25,001 bases of DNA from Bacillota bacterium. GTDB lineage: Bacteria; Bacillota; Clostridia; Acetivibrionales; DSM-1351. Positions 14,929 through 22,879 of the stretch are shown one piece after another. The stretch is taken from the NCBI GenBank assembly GCA_023426005.1, contig JAFABO010000176.1:1-25001 (forward strand), in the 5' to 3' direction. A program made the position numbers and the translations under genes. Each line of letters starts with the position of its first letter. The stretch's first letter is position 1. The notes under the pieces are model-generated. The model saw only the letters and a program-made list of their open reading frames with translations. It did not search any database and was not told the origin of the DNA.

Positions 14929-16761
14929 ATGGTGATAAATTTGCTGAATAAAGTCATAAAAGCCTTTCTGAATCTCAAAATCGGAATCAAGATATTTATT
15001 TCATTTACATTACTGATAGTGGTCACAGCGTTGATCATAGGAATAAAGAGTTATACAATCTCCAGCGATGCCCTGACAGGGGAAACCATCGATTCTTCCG
15101 ACGCGCTGCTGCAGCAATTGAGTATTAACCTTGAATATTCCATTACTGCAATTGAGGATTTTGTATTTTCACAATATTACAATTCAAAGATCAACCAGTA
15201 CATAAGTATCAGCAATACGGGAACTGTTGCCGACTATAATAAGAAAAGCAGTATAAACAGTTTCGCATTTAATTTGTTGAATATGAAAGATTACATAAAG
15301 GTTGTAGCCATAAGAGACACTAACGGCAAAGTTTACTTTTTTAAAAAGGATGGAGCAGCTCTGGATATTTCAGAATATGAACAGCTTGTCAAGCCTGATA
15401 CTGTTAAAGCCGGATGGGGCAAAACCACATGGATGAGGTATGATAAACAGCTGATCCTGGTCAACAGGGCCATGTTCAGCAGCAATACCACAAGTTATAT
15501 GGGTATCATATCTCTGGGTATAGATAACAAATATTTTGAAACGCTTTATAAGGGGATAAGTGATAAGGAAGGCAGCAGTATAATGCTCCTTGACGGCCGC
15601 AATGATGTCCTCATTGCAGACCATGAGGAGGATATGGAAATAGTGAAGGTTCTGAAGGAAAAAAGTCTTATGGGAGGTGACCGGGGCAACCTCCTGACCT
15701 ACAACAACAACCAGTATATGTACAATGTACTGGGTACGTCCAACTCGGGTATAAAGATTCTGCACATACTTGACATGGGCATCATACTGAAAGGGTCTGC
15801 ACAGGTTACGAGGATTATCATTTTTACGGCAATTATAGTTATATTATTTGCAATAATTTTTGCATGGTTTATCTCAAGCAATATATCCCAGAATATCAGA
15901 CTGCTGCTGAAAAACATTGAAACTATGTCAAAGGGTGATTTTACAAGGACAATAGAACCTGTCAGCTATGATGAGATAGGTATGCTGGCCTGCGAATTCA
16001 ATACTATGGGACGTAAGATAAATCAGCTCATAGAAACTGTTTATATTGAGAAGATGAAAATCAAGAATGCTGAACTCAAAGCACTGCAATTTGAATATGA
16101 TTCACTGCAGTCAAAAATGAATCCGCATTTTTTGTACAATACACTGGAAACCATAAACTCCATGGCCAAGCTCAGAAATGAACATGAGATCGGTGAAATG
16201 GTATGTTTGCTGGGAAATCTTTTGCGGAGCAGCATCAGCAGCAAAAAGAATATTATCAGGCTTCAGGAGGAAATTGACTATATTTCGGGTTATCTAAAAA
16301 TACAAAGTTTATCCTACGGCAATATGATACAGGTGGAGTATAACTTTGATGAATGCCTCATGGATGCACTGGTCCCCAAGCTGATCCTGCAGCCCATAGT
16401 GGAAAATGCCATAATACATGGTTTCGAGAAGAAAAGGGGGAATAGCAGAATATCCATATCTTCCCTGTACAAGGATAAATTGATGGTGCTGAAAGTGGTT
16501 GACGACGGTATGGGAATAGATAATAAAATTTTAAAAAATATATTGAACGGATCTGAAGGATATACCCAGGAGAATAACAACGGTCATACCAAGGTTGGGA
16601 TCAACAGTGTGGACAAAAGGATCAAAATCCTTTATGGCGAAGAGTACGGAGTCAAAATTCACAGTATAGAAGGTAAGGGGACCGACGTTACGATTACGTT
16701 TCCGCTGAAGTTTGAAGACGAGGAGGGGAATATGGATGAGTTACAAAGTAATGTTAATTGA
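14929..16761 (+). CDS. YesM-type sensor histidine kinase
   Basis: A 610-residue membrane sensor. It has a first membrane helix (about 22-44, FISFTLLIVVTALIIG) and an extracytoplasmic sensor region of about 260 residues, probably a dCache-like fold. A second helix (IIIFTAIIVILFAIIFAWFI) leads into a HAMP domain (NISQNIRLLLKNIETMSKGDFTR...YDEIGMLACEFNTMG). The His_kinase domain has phosphoacceptor His400 in SKMNPHFLYNTLE, and the HATPase domain has IVENAIIHGFEKKRGN, VVDDGMGID and TKVGINSVDKRI. ATG 14929 fits the promoter and AGGAGA. The longer frame to 14821 crosses the promoter. The family senses extracellular sugars or oligosaccharides directly or with a binding protein. It overlaps the regulator gene by 26 bp. 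Confidence 0.92.
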   Translation: MVINLLNKVIKAFLNLKIGIKIFISFTLLIVVTALIIGIKSYTISSDALTGETIDSSDALLQQLSINLEYSITAIEDFVFSQYYNSKINQYISISNTGTVADYNKKSSINSFAFNLLNMKDYIKVVAIRDTNGKVYFFKKDGAALDISEYEQLVKPDTVKAGWGKTTWMRYDKQLILVNRAMFSSNTTSYMGIISLGIDNKYFETLYKGISDKEGSSIMLLDGRNDVLIADHEEDMEIVKVLKEKSLMGGDRGNLLTYNNNQYMYNVLGTSNSGIKILHILDMGIILKGSAQVTRIIIFTAIIVILFAIIFAWFISSNISQNIRLLLKNIETMSKGDFTRTIEPVSYDEIGMLACEFNTMGRKINQLIETVYIEKMKIKNAELKALQFEYDSLQSKMNPHFLYNTLETINSMAKLRNEHEIGEMVCLLGNLLRSSISSKKNIIRLQEEIDYISGYLKIQSLSYGNMIQVEYNFDECLMDALVPKLILQPIVENAIIHGFEKKRGNSRISISSLYKDKLMVLKVVDDGMGIDNKILKNILNGSEGYTQENNNGHTKVGINSVDKRIKILYGEEYGVKIHSIEGKGTDVTITFPLKFEDEEGNMDELQSNVN

Positions 16762-18358
16762 TGACAAACCGCTTGTATTGCGTTCGCTTAAGGAAACGGT
16801 AGATTGGTCAGGACTGGATTGCACTGTTGTTGGAGAAGCTATGGACGGGGTTGAAGCTGTGGAATTAATGAACAGCACAGCTCCGGATATTGTTGTGTCG
16901 GATATCAAGATGCCCGGAATGGACGGCTTGCAGCTAACCGAATATGTCAAAAACAAATTTCCTGAGGCAAAGGTTATAATAATTACCGGCTACCAGGAAT
17001 TCGAATATGCAAAAAAGGCTGTCTCACTCGGTGTTATCGACCTTGTACTCAAGCCGATTGACAACAATTTACTTGTGAAGGTTCTGGAGAAAGCCATAGG
17101 TCAAATTGTCGCGGCAAGGCAGCAGTTGGAATATCACAACAGACTCATACGAGAAAATGTGCATTACCGGGATCAATACCGCAGCTTTCAGGATAAGCTG
17201 GGCAGCAGGTTTTTGTACAATCTGCTGCAAAGATCTGCCGCTGAAGACGGTTTTCACTCCTCCGGACTTGAGAATTTTCAGATGGATGGCGGGCGTTATT
17301 ATATAACGATTACAAGAGTACGTACGGCTGATAGAGAAATCCGCCTGGAAGTGATGGGGAGAATAATAGAAACCCTGGATTCCCTGAAGTCCATATATGG
17401 CGTCCGGATTATAGATACTGAGATTGACAGCGATATGGTGATCTTGTTCAGGTTTGACCGGAAAACCAGCGTCAGCCATGCAAAATATGATATCAGGAGG
17501 CTATATGATGAAGTCCTGCGCAGGCTTTCCGCTTTTACTGAAACCAGGTTCTGCTGTGTGGTGAGCCATATGATAAAGGAGGCAGACCTGTTGAAGTGGG
17601 AATATGAACAGGCTTTGGAGGTGTTGAATTCGTGCTATTTTTCAACCAGGAGCGATGTCCTGTTCGCCGATAAGGAGATAATCTCAGGAAATACAGACAG
17701 CACTTCCATTATAGAAGATCTGGATAAGTTCTACAGGTCTATTGATGTATCAGGGGAGGAAGAACTGAGGGAGGATATTAATAGGCTTGTAAACAGGATA
17801 GTTTCCAGCTCGGGAGGTGCGGAGTTCAGGATAAAATGCCTGCTGTCGGAGGTTTGCATTACGCTGTCACGGCATTACCTTATGTGGGTGGTTAAAAAGA
17901 ATGAATATCAGCTTGCCGTCAACAGGCTGCTGGATGAGATAGACAGTATAAATACCCTGGAGGACGCCCAGAAATACTTAAACAGCTATGTTGGTATGAT
18001 CAGGGAAAACCTTGAAAAGGATACCGGTGGCTACAGCCCGTTAGTAAAAGATGCTTTAAAATATATAAAGCAAAACTTTGCCGGGGATATTTCTCTTGAG
18101 ACTGCTTCGGAGCATATAAATGCCAATCCGTCCTACCTGAGCAGGCTGCTTAAAAAAGAGACGGGCCGGAGCTTTGTGGAGATAGTGACTCAAATGCGGA
18201 TTGACACGGCAAAATATTTGCTTTTACAGCCCGGCAGCAGGATTATGGATGTCTGCAGCCAGGCTGGTTACAACAACTATGCATATTTTTATCAGGTCTT
18301 TAAGAAGCTGGTAGGAGTTACACCCACCGACTATAAAAAAACCGGTAAAAAAATCTAA
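16736..18358 (+). CDS. YesN/AraC-type response regulator
   Basis: A 540-residue response regulator with an N-terminal receiver domain: MLIDDKPLVLRSL, phosphoacceptor Asp56 in DIVVSDIKMPGMDG, and the conserved Lys in VLKPID. A long middle region follows, with coiled-coil-like helices as in YesN proteins. The C-terminal AraC-type double helix-turn-helix runs from KYIKQNFAGDISLETASEHINANPSYLSRLLKKETGRSFVEIV to VCSQAGYNNYAYFYQVFKKLVGVTPTDYKK. ATG 16736 has AGGAGGGG 7 nt upstream and lies within the end of the kinase gene. It should activate the sugar-uptake genes that follow in response to the kinase. Confidence 0.94.
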   Translation: MSYKVMLIDDKPLVLRSLKETVDWSGLDCTVVGEAMDGVEAVELMNSTAPDIVVSDIKMPGMDGLQLTEYVKNKFPEAKVIIITGYQEFEYAKKAVSLGVIDLVLKPIDNNLLVKVLEKAIGQIVAARQQLEYHNRLIRENVHYRDQYRSFQDKLGSRFLYNLLQRSAAEDGFHSSGLENFQMDGGRYYITITRVRTADREIRLEVMGRIIETLDSLKSIYGVRIIDTEIDSDMVILFRFDRKTSVSHAKYDIRRLYDEVLRRLSAFTETRFCCVVSHMIKEADLLKWEYEQALEVLNSCYFSTRSDVLFADKEIISGNTDSTSIIEDLDKFYRSIDVSGEEELREDINRLVNRIVSSSGGAEFRIKCLLSEVCITLSRHYLMWVVKKNEYQLAVNRLLDEIDSINTLEDAQKYLNSYVGMIRENLEKDTGGYSPLVKDALKYIKQNFAGDISLETASEHINANPSYLSRLLKKETGRSFVEIVTQMRIDTAKYLLLQPGSRIMDVCSQAGYNNYAYFYQVFKKLVGVTPTDYKKTGKKI

Positions 18359-18379
18359 TATAAAGTAAAGAATGTGTAA

Positions 18380-18408
18380 TTGTTTGCCTCCTGTGATTAA
18401 TGTATCAT
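18380..18408 (+). promoter_or_regulatory. Candidate promoter for the sugar-uptake genes
   Basis: TTGTTT (18380-18385), a 17-bp spacer and TATCAT (18403-18408) lie 44 bp before the binding-protein gene. The weak -35 is consistent with an activator-dependent promoter. The activator site itself was not recognised. Confidence 0.45.
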
Positions 18409-18451
18409 GAACTCATTCCATACAATACATATTTAAAAGGAGGATTTCGGA

Positions 18452-19765
18452 ATGAAAAAAAAGGTTGCATTGCTTTTAGCAGCTGTACTCGGAATTACAT
18501 CGCTGGCAGCATGCGGGAGCGGCTCAGGCAGCAGCGGAACACAAACTCCGGCTCAAACTGCGGCAACATCTGCCGAAACATCAAAGGACGCAGCAGAAAA
18601 AGTTGTTCTTAAAGTTTTCCATTTTACAAATGAGGAGGCCGGCCGTACAAAAATGGATAAACAATTTGCGGCTGTTACGGCAAAATATCCGGACATTACC
18701 TTTGATATCCAGGGTATTGATTTTAACCAGTTTCCGAACATACTTAAGACAAAAATAGCCGCCGGAGACGCACCGGATATTTTTCAGGGCCGTCCCGCGC
18801 AGTTTGCGGATTTGATAAAAGCCGGCCATGTAATGGCTATGGACGGGCAGCCCTTTCTCAACAATGTTTCCCCGGCGGCGCTGGAATCTATGAAAGTGGA
18901 CGGCAAAACCTACAGTGCCGGTACTGTGCTTGAGGGCATGGGTATTTTCTACAATAAGGATATATTTGAGAAGTACGATATAAAAGTTCCGGCTACACAC
19001 AGTGAATTGATTGCATCCGCAGAGAAGCTTAAGGCCAACGGTATAATACCTTTTGCACACGGCTTCAAGGACGGCTGGACCGCACAGGCCGACTTCCAGA
19101 GTGATTTCTATGGGCTTCCGCTCAGCCGGCAGCCTGAAATATATATGGATATAGTCGCAGGTAAAACCAAATTTGCCGATTATCCCGAGTTCAAGGCCTC
19201 ATTGCAGAGGTACAGGGACAGGCTCCAGTTCTCAAGCGGAGATGATTTCGGAACAGATTATGCAAAGTCTGTTTCAATGCTGGCCAATGGCGATGCCGCA
19301 ATGAATATCCAGGGTACATGGGCTATTTCGGAGTACAGGAAAATAAATAAAGATGCCAATCTGGGCTTCTTTGCAACACCAAATTCAGACACACCGGGTG
19401 AAACAGTACTTGGTCTTGGCGCCAGCGGTACCTGGCTGGTAAGTTCACAGACAAAATCCCCTGATGCGGTTTGGAAATTCTTTGAACAGCTCACTTCTCC
19501 CGAGGGAGCGGCAATAGACACTGCCGACGGATCAGTAATCAGCGCTGTAAAGGGTGCTCCCACGACAGGGCTTGATCCAATGGTTGTCGATGTCCTTGCC
19601 ATATCCGACTCAGGCAAGGTCTACAATTATGAAGCAAAGGACATATTCACAGGACAGTTTGATGCAACCTTCAGAAAATTCCAGGAGGAATTTGCAGCAG
19701 ACAAGAACAGAGATGTGGATGCATATATCAAAAAACTGGATGCTGAATTTGACTCAATACGATAA
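18452..19765 (+). CDS. Extracellular sugar-binding lipoprotein of an ABC importer
   Basis: A 437-residue CUT1-family substrate-binding protein. The signal peptide ends in the lipobox SLAAC (Cys21), followed by a Gly/Ser/Thr linker. The mature fold is that of bacterial extracellular solute-binding family 1: VLKVFHFTNEEAG, YPDITFDIQGIDFNQFPNILKTKIAAGDAPDIF, a hinge segment with GMGIFYNKDIFEKYDIKVPATHSELI, AMNIQGTWAISEYRK and WKFFEQLTSPEGA. It delivers an oligosaccharide or glycoside to the two permeases after it. The ribosome binding site AAAAGGAGG is strong. The neighbouring fucosidase suggests a fucose-containing ligand, but the binding site cannot be judged by eye. Confidence 0.93.
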   Translation: MKKKVALLLAAVLGITSLAACGSGSGSSGTQTPAQTAATSAETSKDAAEKVVLKVFHFTNEEAGRTKMDKQFAAVTAKYPDITFDIQGIDFNQFPNILKTKIAAGDAPDIFQGRPAQFADLIKAGHVMAMDGQPFLNNVSPAALESMKVDGKTYSAGTVLEGMGIFYNKDIFEKYDIKVPATHSELIASAEKLKANGIIPFAHGFKDGWTAQADFQSDFYGLPLSRQPEIYMDIVAGKTKFADYPEFKASLQRYRDRLQFSSGDDFGTDYAKSVSMLANGDAAMNIQGTWAISEYRKINKDANLGFFATPNSDTPGETVLGLGASGTWLVSSQTKSPDAVWKFFEQLTSPEGAAIDTADGSVISAVKGAPTTGLDPMVVDVLAISDSGKVYNYEAKDIFTGQFDATFRKFQEEFAADKNRDVDAYIKKLDAEFDSIR

Positions 19766-19779
19766 TTGGCTTCAGGCAG

Positions 19780-19810
19780 TACAGCCCCCGGCTGCGGATC
19801 GGGGGCTGTA
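19780..19810 (+). promoter_or_regulatory. GC-rich intercistronic hairpin after the binding-protein gene
   Basis: TACAGCCCCCG and CGGGGGCTGTA form a perfect 11-bp stem around GCTGCGGAT. No T-run follows. In sugar ABC operons such hairpins often protect the binding-protein mRNA or partly terminate, giving more binding protein than permease. Confidence 0.65.
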
Positions 19811-19852
19811 TTACAGTAGACATATTATTTCGTAGGGAAAAGGAGGCATAAC

Positions 19853-20716
19853 GTGAACTTTGGAAAAACCAGAATAAGAAAGGAACTTGGAAATTTTATA
19901 TTTGTACTGCCGGCACTTCTGTTATTTATGTTTATAGTGGCCATACCCTTTATAAGCGGTATAAAATATTCTTTTACAAATTGGGACGGGTTTTCACCGG
20001 ATTTAGTTTATATCGGCTTAAAAAATTATAGGAGAATACTCAGTGATCCCAGTATAGTCAAGCCCATTCTCAACTCCCTGGAGTATACGGCAATAACCAT
20101 CATTGCAAATAATACCATCGGTCTCTTTATAGCAATACTTCTGAAAAATGACTCAAGAATAAACAGGTTTTGCAGAACCATGCTATTCATGCCATTTATC
20201 ATAAGCCTTGTACTTGCGGGGTTTATCTGGACATACATATACAGCGATGTTTTTTATGCCATGTTCGGGATCAAGAGCCTCCTTGGAAATCCTGATACCG
20301 TAATAGGCGGAATTTCCATAATGAGTATCTGGAGGGATACGGGATATGTGATGCTGATATATCTTGCAGGTCTTCAAGCTATACCGGAGGATTTCTATAC
20401 CGCTGCCAAAATAGATGGCGCAGGTTTGTTCAGCCAGTTCCGGTATATCACGCTGCCAATGATTTCACCTGCAATTACTATAAATGTGACGCTCTTTCTG
20501 GGCTGGGGACTTAAGGTCTTTGACTATGTAATGGCAGCCACAGGCGGTGGGCCGGGAAGAGCTTCGGAAACCATGGCGTTATATGTGTACAACTATACCT
20601 TTCCGTACAACAGGGCGGGGTACGGGCAGGCGGCCGCAATACTCATGATGCTCGGGATATTTGTTATAACTGCCGTTATTACATCCATCCTCAGGAAGAA
20701 GGAGGTGGAAATGTAA
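19853..20716 (+). CDS. Sugar ABC transporter permease, MalF/UgpA type
   Basis: A 287-residue inner-membrane permease with six predicted helices, from FIFVLPALLLFMFIVAIPFI to AAAILMMLGIFVITAVITSIL. The EAA coupling loop is PEDFYTAAKIDGAGLFSQFRYITLPMISP, typical of the CUT1 subfamily, and GGGPGRASETMALYVYNYTF is a further family motif. Translation starts at GTG 19853 behind AAAAGGAGGCATAAC. It forms a heterodimeric channel with the next permease, whose start overlaps its stop by one base. No dedicated ATPase is encoded here, so a shared MsmX/MsiK-like ATPase is expected elsewhere in the genome. Confidence 0.93.
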   Translation: MNFGKTRIRKELGNFIFVLPALLLFMFIVAIPFISGIKYSFTNWDGFSPDLVYIGLKNYRRILSDPSIVKPILNSLEYTAITIIANNTIGLFIAILLKNDSRINRFCRTMLFMPFIISLVLAGFIWTYIYSDVFYAMFGIKSLLGNPDTVIGGISIMSIWRDTGYVMLIYLAGLQAIPEDFYTAAKIDGAGLFSQFRYITLPMISPAITINVTLFLGWGLKVFDYVMAATGGGPGRASETMALYVYNYTFPYNRAGYGQAAAILMMLGIFVITAVITSILRKKEVEM

Positions 20717-21543
20717 TGAAGAAAAAGCTTTCAAAATATATATCAGTCATAGTTAAAATATTGATATGTGCCGTTTTTGTAGCACCCTTCTACATATCTC
20801 TGGTATATTCGGCAAAATCAAGGGAAGAGACAATACGGACGGGACTCGCATTTCCCGCCGGAATACACTGGGAGAATTTTACCAGGGCAATAGAAGTATC
20901 AAACTTCTGGAATGCCACAAAGAACAGTCTTATCATTACTGTGTGCGGGGTTGTCCTTATACTGGCGGTCTGTTCCATGGCTGCTTATGTAATTGCCAGA
21001 AATGATAAATCCAGATTTTACGGCACGCTCTATTACGTCTTTCTCGGTGCATTGCTGCTTCCGTTTCAGGTGGTCATGCTCCCGCTTTATGTGCAATTGA
21101 AGGATTTGAGCCTGCTTAATACGCGCACGGGTATGGTTCTCACCATAGCCGGACTTCAGATAGCGTATAATGTATTTATATACACCGGCTTTGTAAAAGG
21201 TATACCGCGGGAAATGGATGAAGCTGCCTATATAGACGGTGCCGGAAAATTCCGGACCTTTTGGTCCATAATTTTCCCTTTGATGAAGCCCATAAATTCA
21301 TCGGCAATGGTGCTCAATGCGCTGGCCCTGTGGAATGAGTTCCAGGCGTCACTAATTATAGCGCAGAAGAATGAGCTGAGGACTATTCCGCTGACGCAAT
21401 TCTATTTTTTCGGACAGTACAGCATTGAATTGAATATGGCCTTTGCGGCCTTTGTACTTGCCATGATCCCCATAATTGTATTATATTTATTAATGCAGAG
21501 GTATATTGTTTCCGGAATAATGTCGGGTGCGGTAAAGGGGTAA
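20716..21543 (+). CDS. Sugar ABC transporter permease, MalG type
   Basis: The 275-residue second permease subunit of the importer has six hydrophobic segments. Its EAA loop is PREMDEAAYIDGAGKFRTFWSIIFPLMKP, and the ending YIVSGIMSGAVKG is characteristic of MalG-like proteins. The start codon shares its A with the preceding stop (TAATG), behind AAGGAGGTGG, indicating coupled translation. It pairs with the upstream MalF-like permease. Confidence 0.93.
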   Translation: MKKKLSKYISVIVKILICAVFVAPFYISLVYSAKSREETIRTGLAFPAGIHWENFTRAIEVSNFWNATKNSLIITVCGVVLILAVCSMAAYVIARNDKSRFYGTLYYVFLGALLLPFQVVMLPLYVQLKDLSLLNTRTGMVLTIAGLQIAYNVFIYTGFVKGIPREMDEAAYIDGAGKFRTFWSIIFPLMKPINSSAMVLNALALWNEFQASLIIAQKNELRTIPLTQFYFFGQYSIELNMAFAAFVLAMIPIIVLYLLMQRYIVSGIMSGAVKG

Positions 21544-21608
21544 AACCGTCCCTGCAAGGAAGTACTGTTTTTAAAATTATAATTAAAAGTTAAGGGAGAA
21601 AATTATTT

Positions 21609-22613
21609 ATGGCGAAATACATCTCAATGATACCGGACACAAAGCCCTCAGAGGCCCAGAAAGAGCAGATTGAAAGAAAATTCGGAATGTTTATCCACTT
21701 TGGAATAAACACTTTTGCAAATGTTGAATGGTCTGAGGGGAACATTCCCGCAGCAGTCTACAATCCGTCGGCAATAGACGCCGATCAGTGGGTTAGGGTG
21801 GCATATGAGGCAGGTATGAATTATGTGATTCTCATTACCAAGCACCATGATGGATTTTGCCTGTGGGACAGTAAATATACCGAATATAGCGTAGCAAACT
21901 CCGGCAACAGGACAGATGTAATCAGGGAAGTGGCAATTGCATGTGAGAAGTATGGAATAAAACTGGGTCTGTACTATTCCCTGTGGGACAGGCATGAACT
22001 CACTTATGAGAAGGATTTTGACAACGGATACATACAGTATATGTGCAATCAGCTGACTGAGCTGCTTGACGGGAGATATGGGGAGATAGTTGAATTGTGG
22101 TTTGACGGGGCCTGGGATAAATTCCACGGGCAATGGCAGTTTGACAGGGTTTATGACCTTATAAAAAGGCTTCAGCCCAAATGCCAGGTGGGCATAAACC
22201 ATACAATCGGAGATCATTATAACAGGCTTGGTGACCCGGATAAGCGCTATTTGCCTGAAAACTACCAACTATTTGATCCCATCAGGAATTTTCCTTCCGA
22301 CTTCAGGTTATGGGATCCGTATATCAGCAGGGAGGATGATCCAAAGCTTTATACCTTTGGAGGCAATACGTACTATATGCCGTTTGAGGCGACGATCTGC
22401 TCAAGGGAAGGCTTTAGCTGGTTCTATTCGGACATATACGAAAGCAAACCCCTTATTGATGCCGGGTATATAATAAATAGCTACACCCGGCTGGTAAAGC
22501 AGGATAACATCATGGTCATAAACATGCCTCCGGATATACACGGCAGGCTTACTAAAGGTGATATAGACAACTTGATGCTTGTTGCGGACGGGTTGGGTAT
22601 AAGAAGAAAATAA
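21609..22613 (+). CDS. GH29-family alpha-L-fucosidase, cytoplasmic
   Basis: The 334-residue product is essentially a bare GH29 catalytic barrel. It begins QIERKFGMFIHFGINTFANVEW and continues with YVILITKHHDGFCLWDSKYTEYSV, IREVAIACEKYGIKLGLYYSLWDRHE and the nucleophile motif VELWFDGAWD (Asp166). It ends with NMPPDIHGRL. GH29 enzymes release terminal alpha-L-fucose with retention of configuration. There is no signal peptide and no carbohydrate-binding module, so it should act inside the cell on imported glycosides. The acid/base residue is not obvious by eye, so specificity is uncertain. AAGGGAG lies 12 nt before the ATG. The gene closes the operon and is followed by a terminator. Confidence 0.88.
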   Translation: MAKYISMIPDTKPSEAQKEQIERKFGMFIHFGINTFANVEWSEGNIPAAVYNPSAIDADQWVRVAYEAGMNYVILITKHHDGFCLWDSKYTEYSVANSGNRTDVIREVAIACEKYGIKLGLYYSLWDRHELTYEKDFDNGYIQYMCNQLTELLDGRYGEIVELWFDGAWDKFHGQWQFDRVYDLIKRLQPKCQVGINHTIGDHYNRLGDPDKRYLPENYQLFDPIRNFPSDFRLWDPYISREDDPKLYTFGGNTYYMPFEATICSREGFSWFYSDIYESKPLIDAGYIINSYTRLVKQDNIMVINMPPDIHGRLTKGDIDNLMLVADGLGIRRK

Positions 22614-22696
22614 GCAGTTTGCAGGATATGATATATATGGTTTAAAGAAGATGATGAATATTTTTCTATATTTAATGGTATATTGACGTTATAAAG

Positions 22697-22732
22697 CCGC
22701 AAATTCACCAAGCTGAGTTTGCGGTATTTTTA
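22697..22732 (+). terminator. Intrinsic terminator after the fucosidase gene
   Basis: CCGCAAATTCA pairs with TGAGTTTGCGG (11 bp, one G-T) around CCAAGC. It is followed by TATTTTT. Confidence 0.82.
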
Positions 22733-22815
22733 ATTTATGCGTGTGCCAGAATTTCCTGGATACATTAAATTGAAAGAAATGATCAAGTAGAAGGAAGAGG
22801 ATACATCAAAATGAC

Positions 22816-22845
22816 TTGACAGAGAACACTAGTTTGAGAAATAAT
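22816..22845 (+). promoter_or_regulatory. Promoter for the topoisomerase genes
   Basis: TTGACA (22816-22821), an 18-bp spacer and AATAAT (22840-22845) lie 34 bp before the ATG. Confidence 0.55.
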
Positions 22846-22879
22846 GTTTAGGGAACAACAAATAACGGAGGAGCTACTA

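Noticed and set aside
21648..22268. 206-residue minus-strand ORF
   Set aside because: It is entirely antisense to the clear GH29 gene and has no recognisable domain or ribosome binding site.
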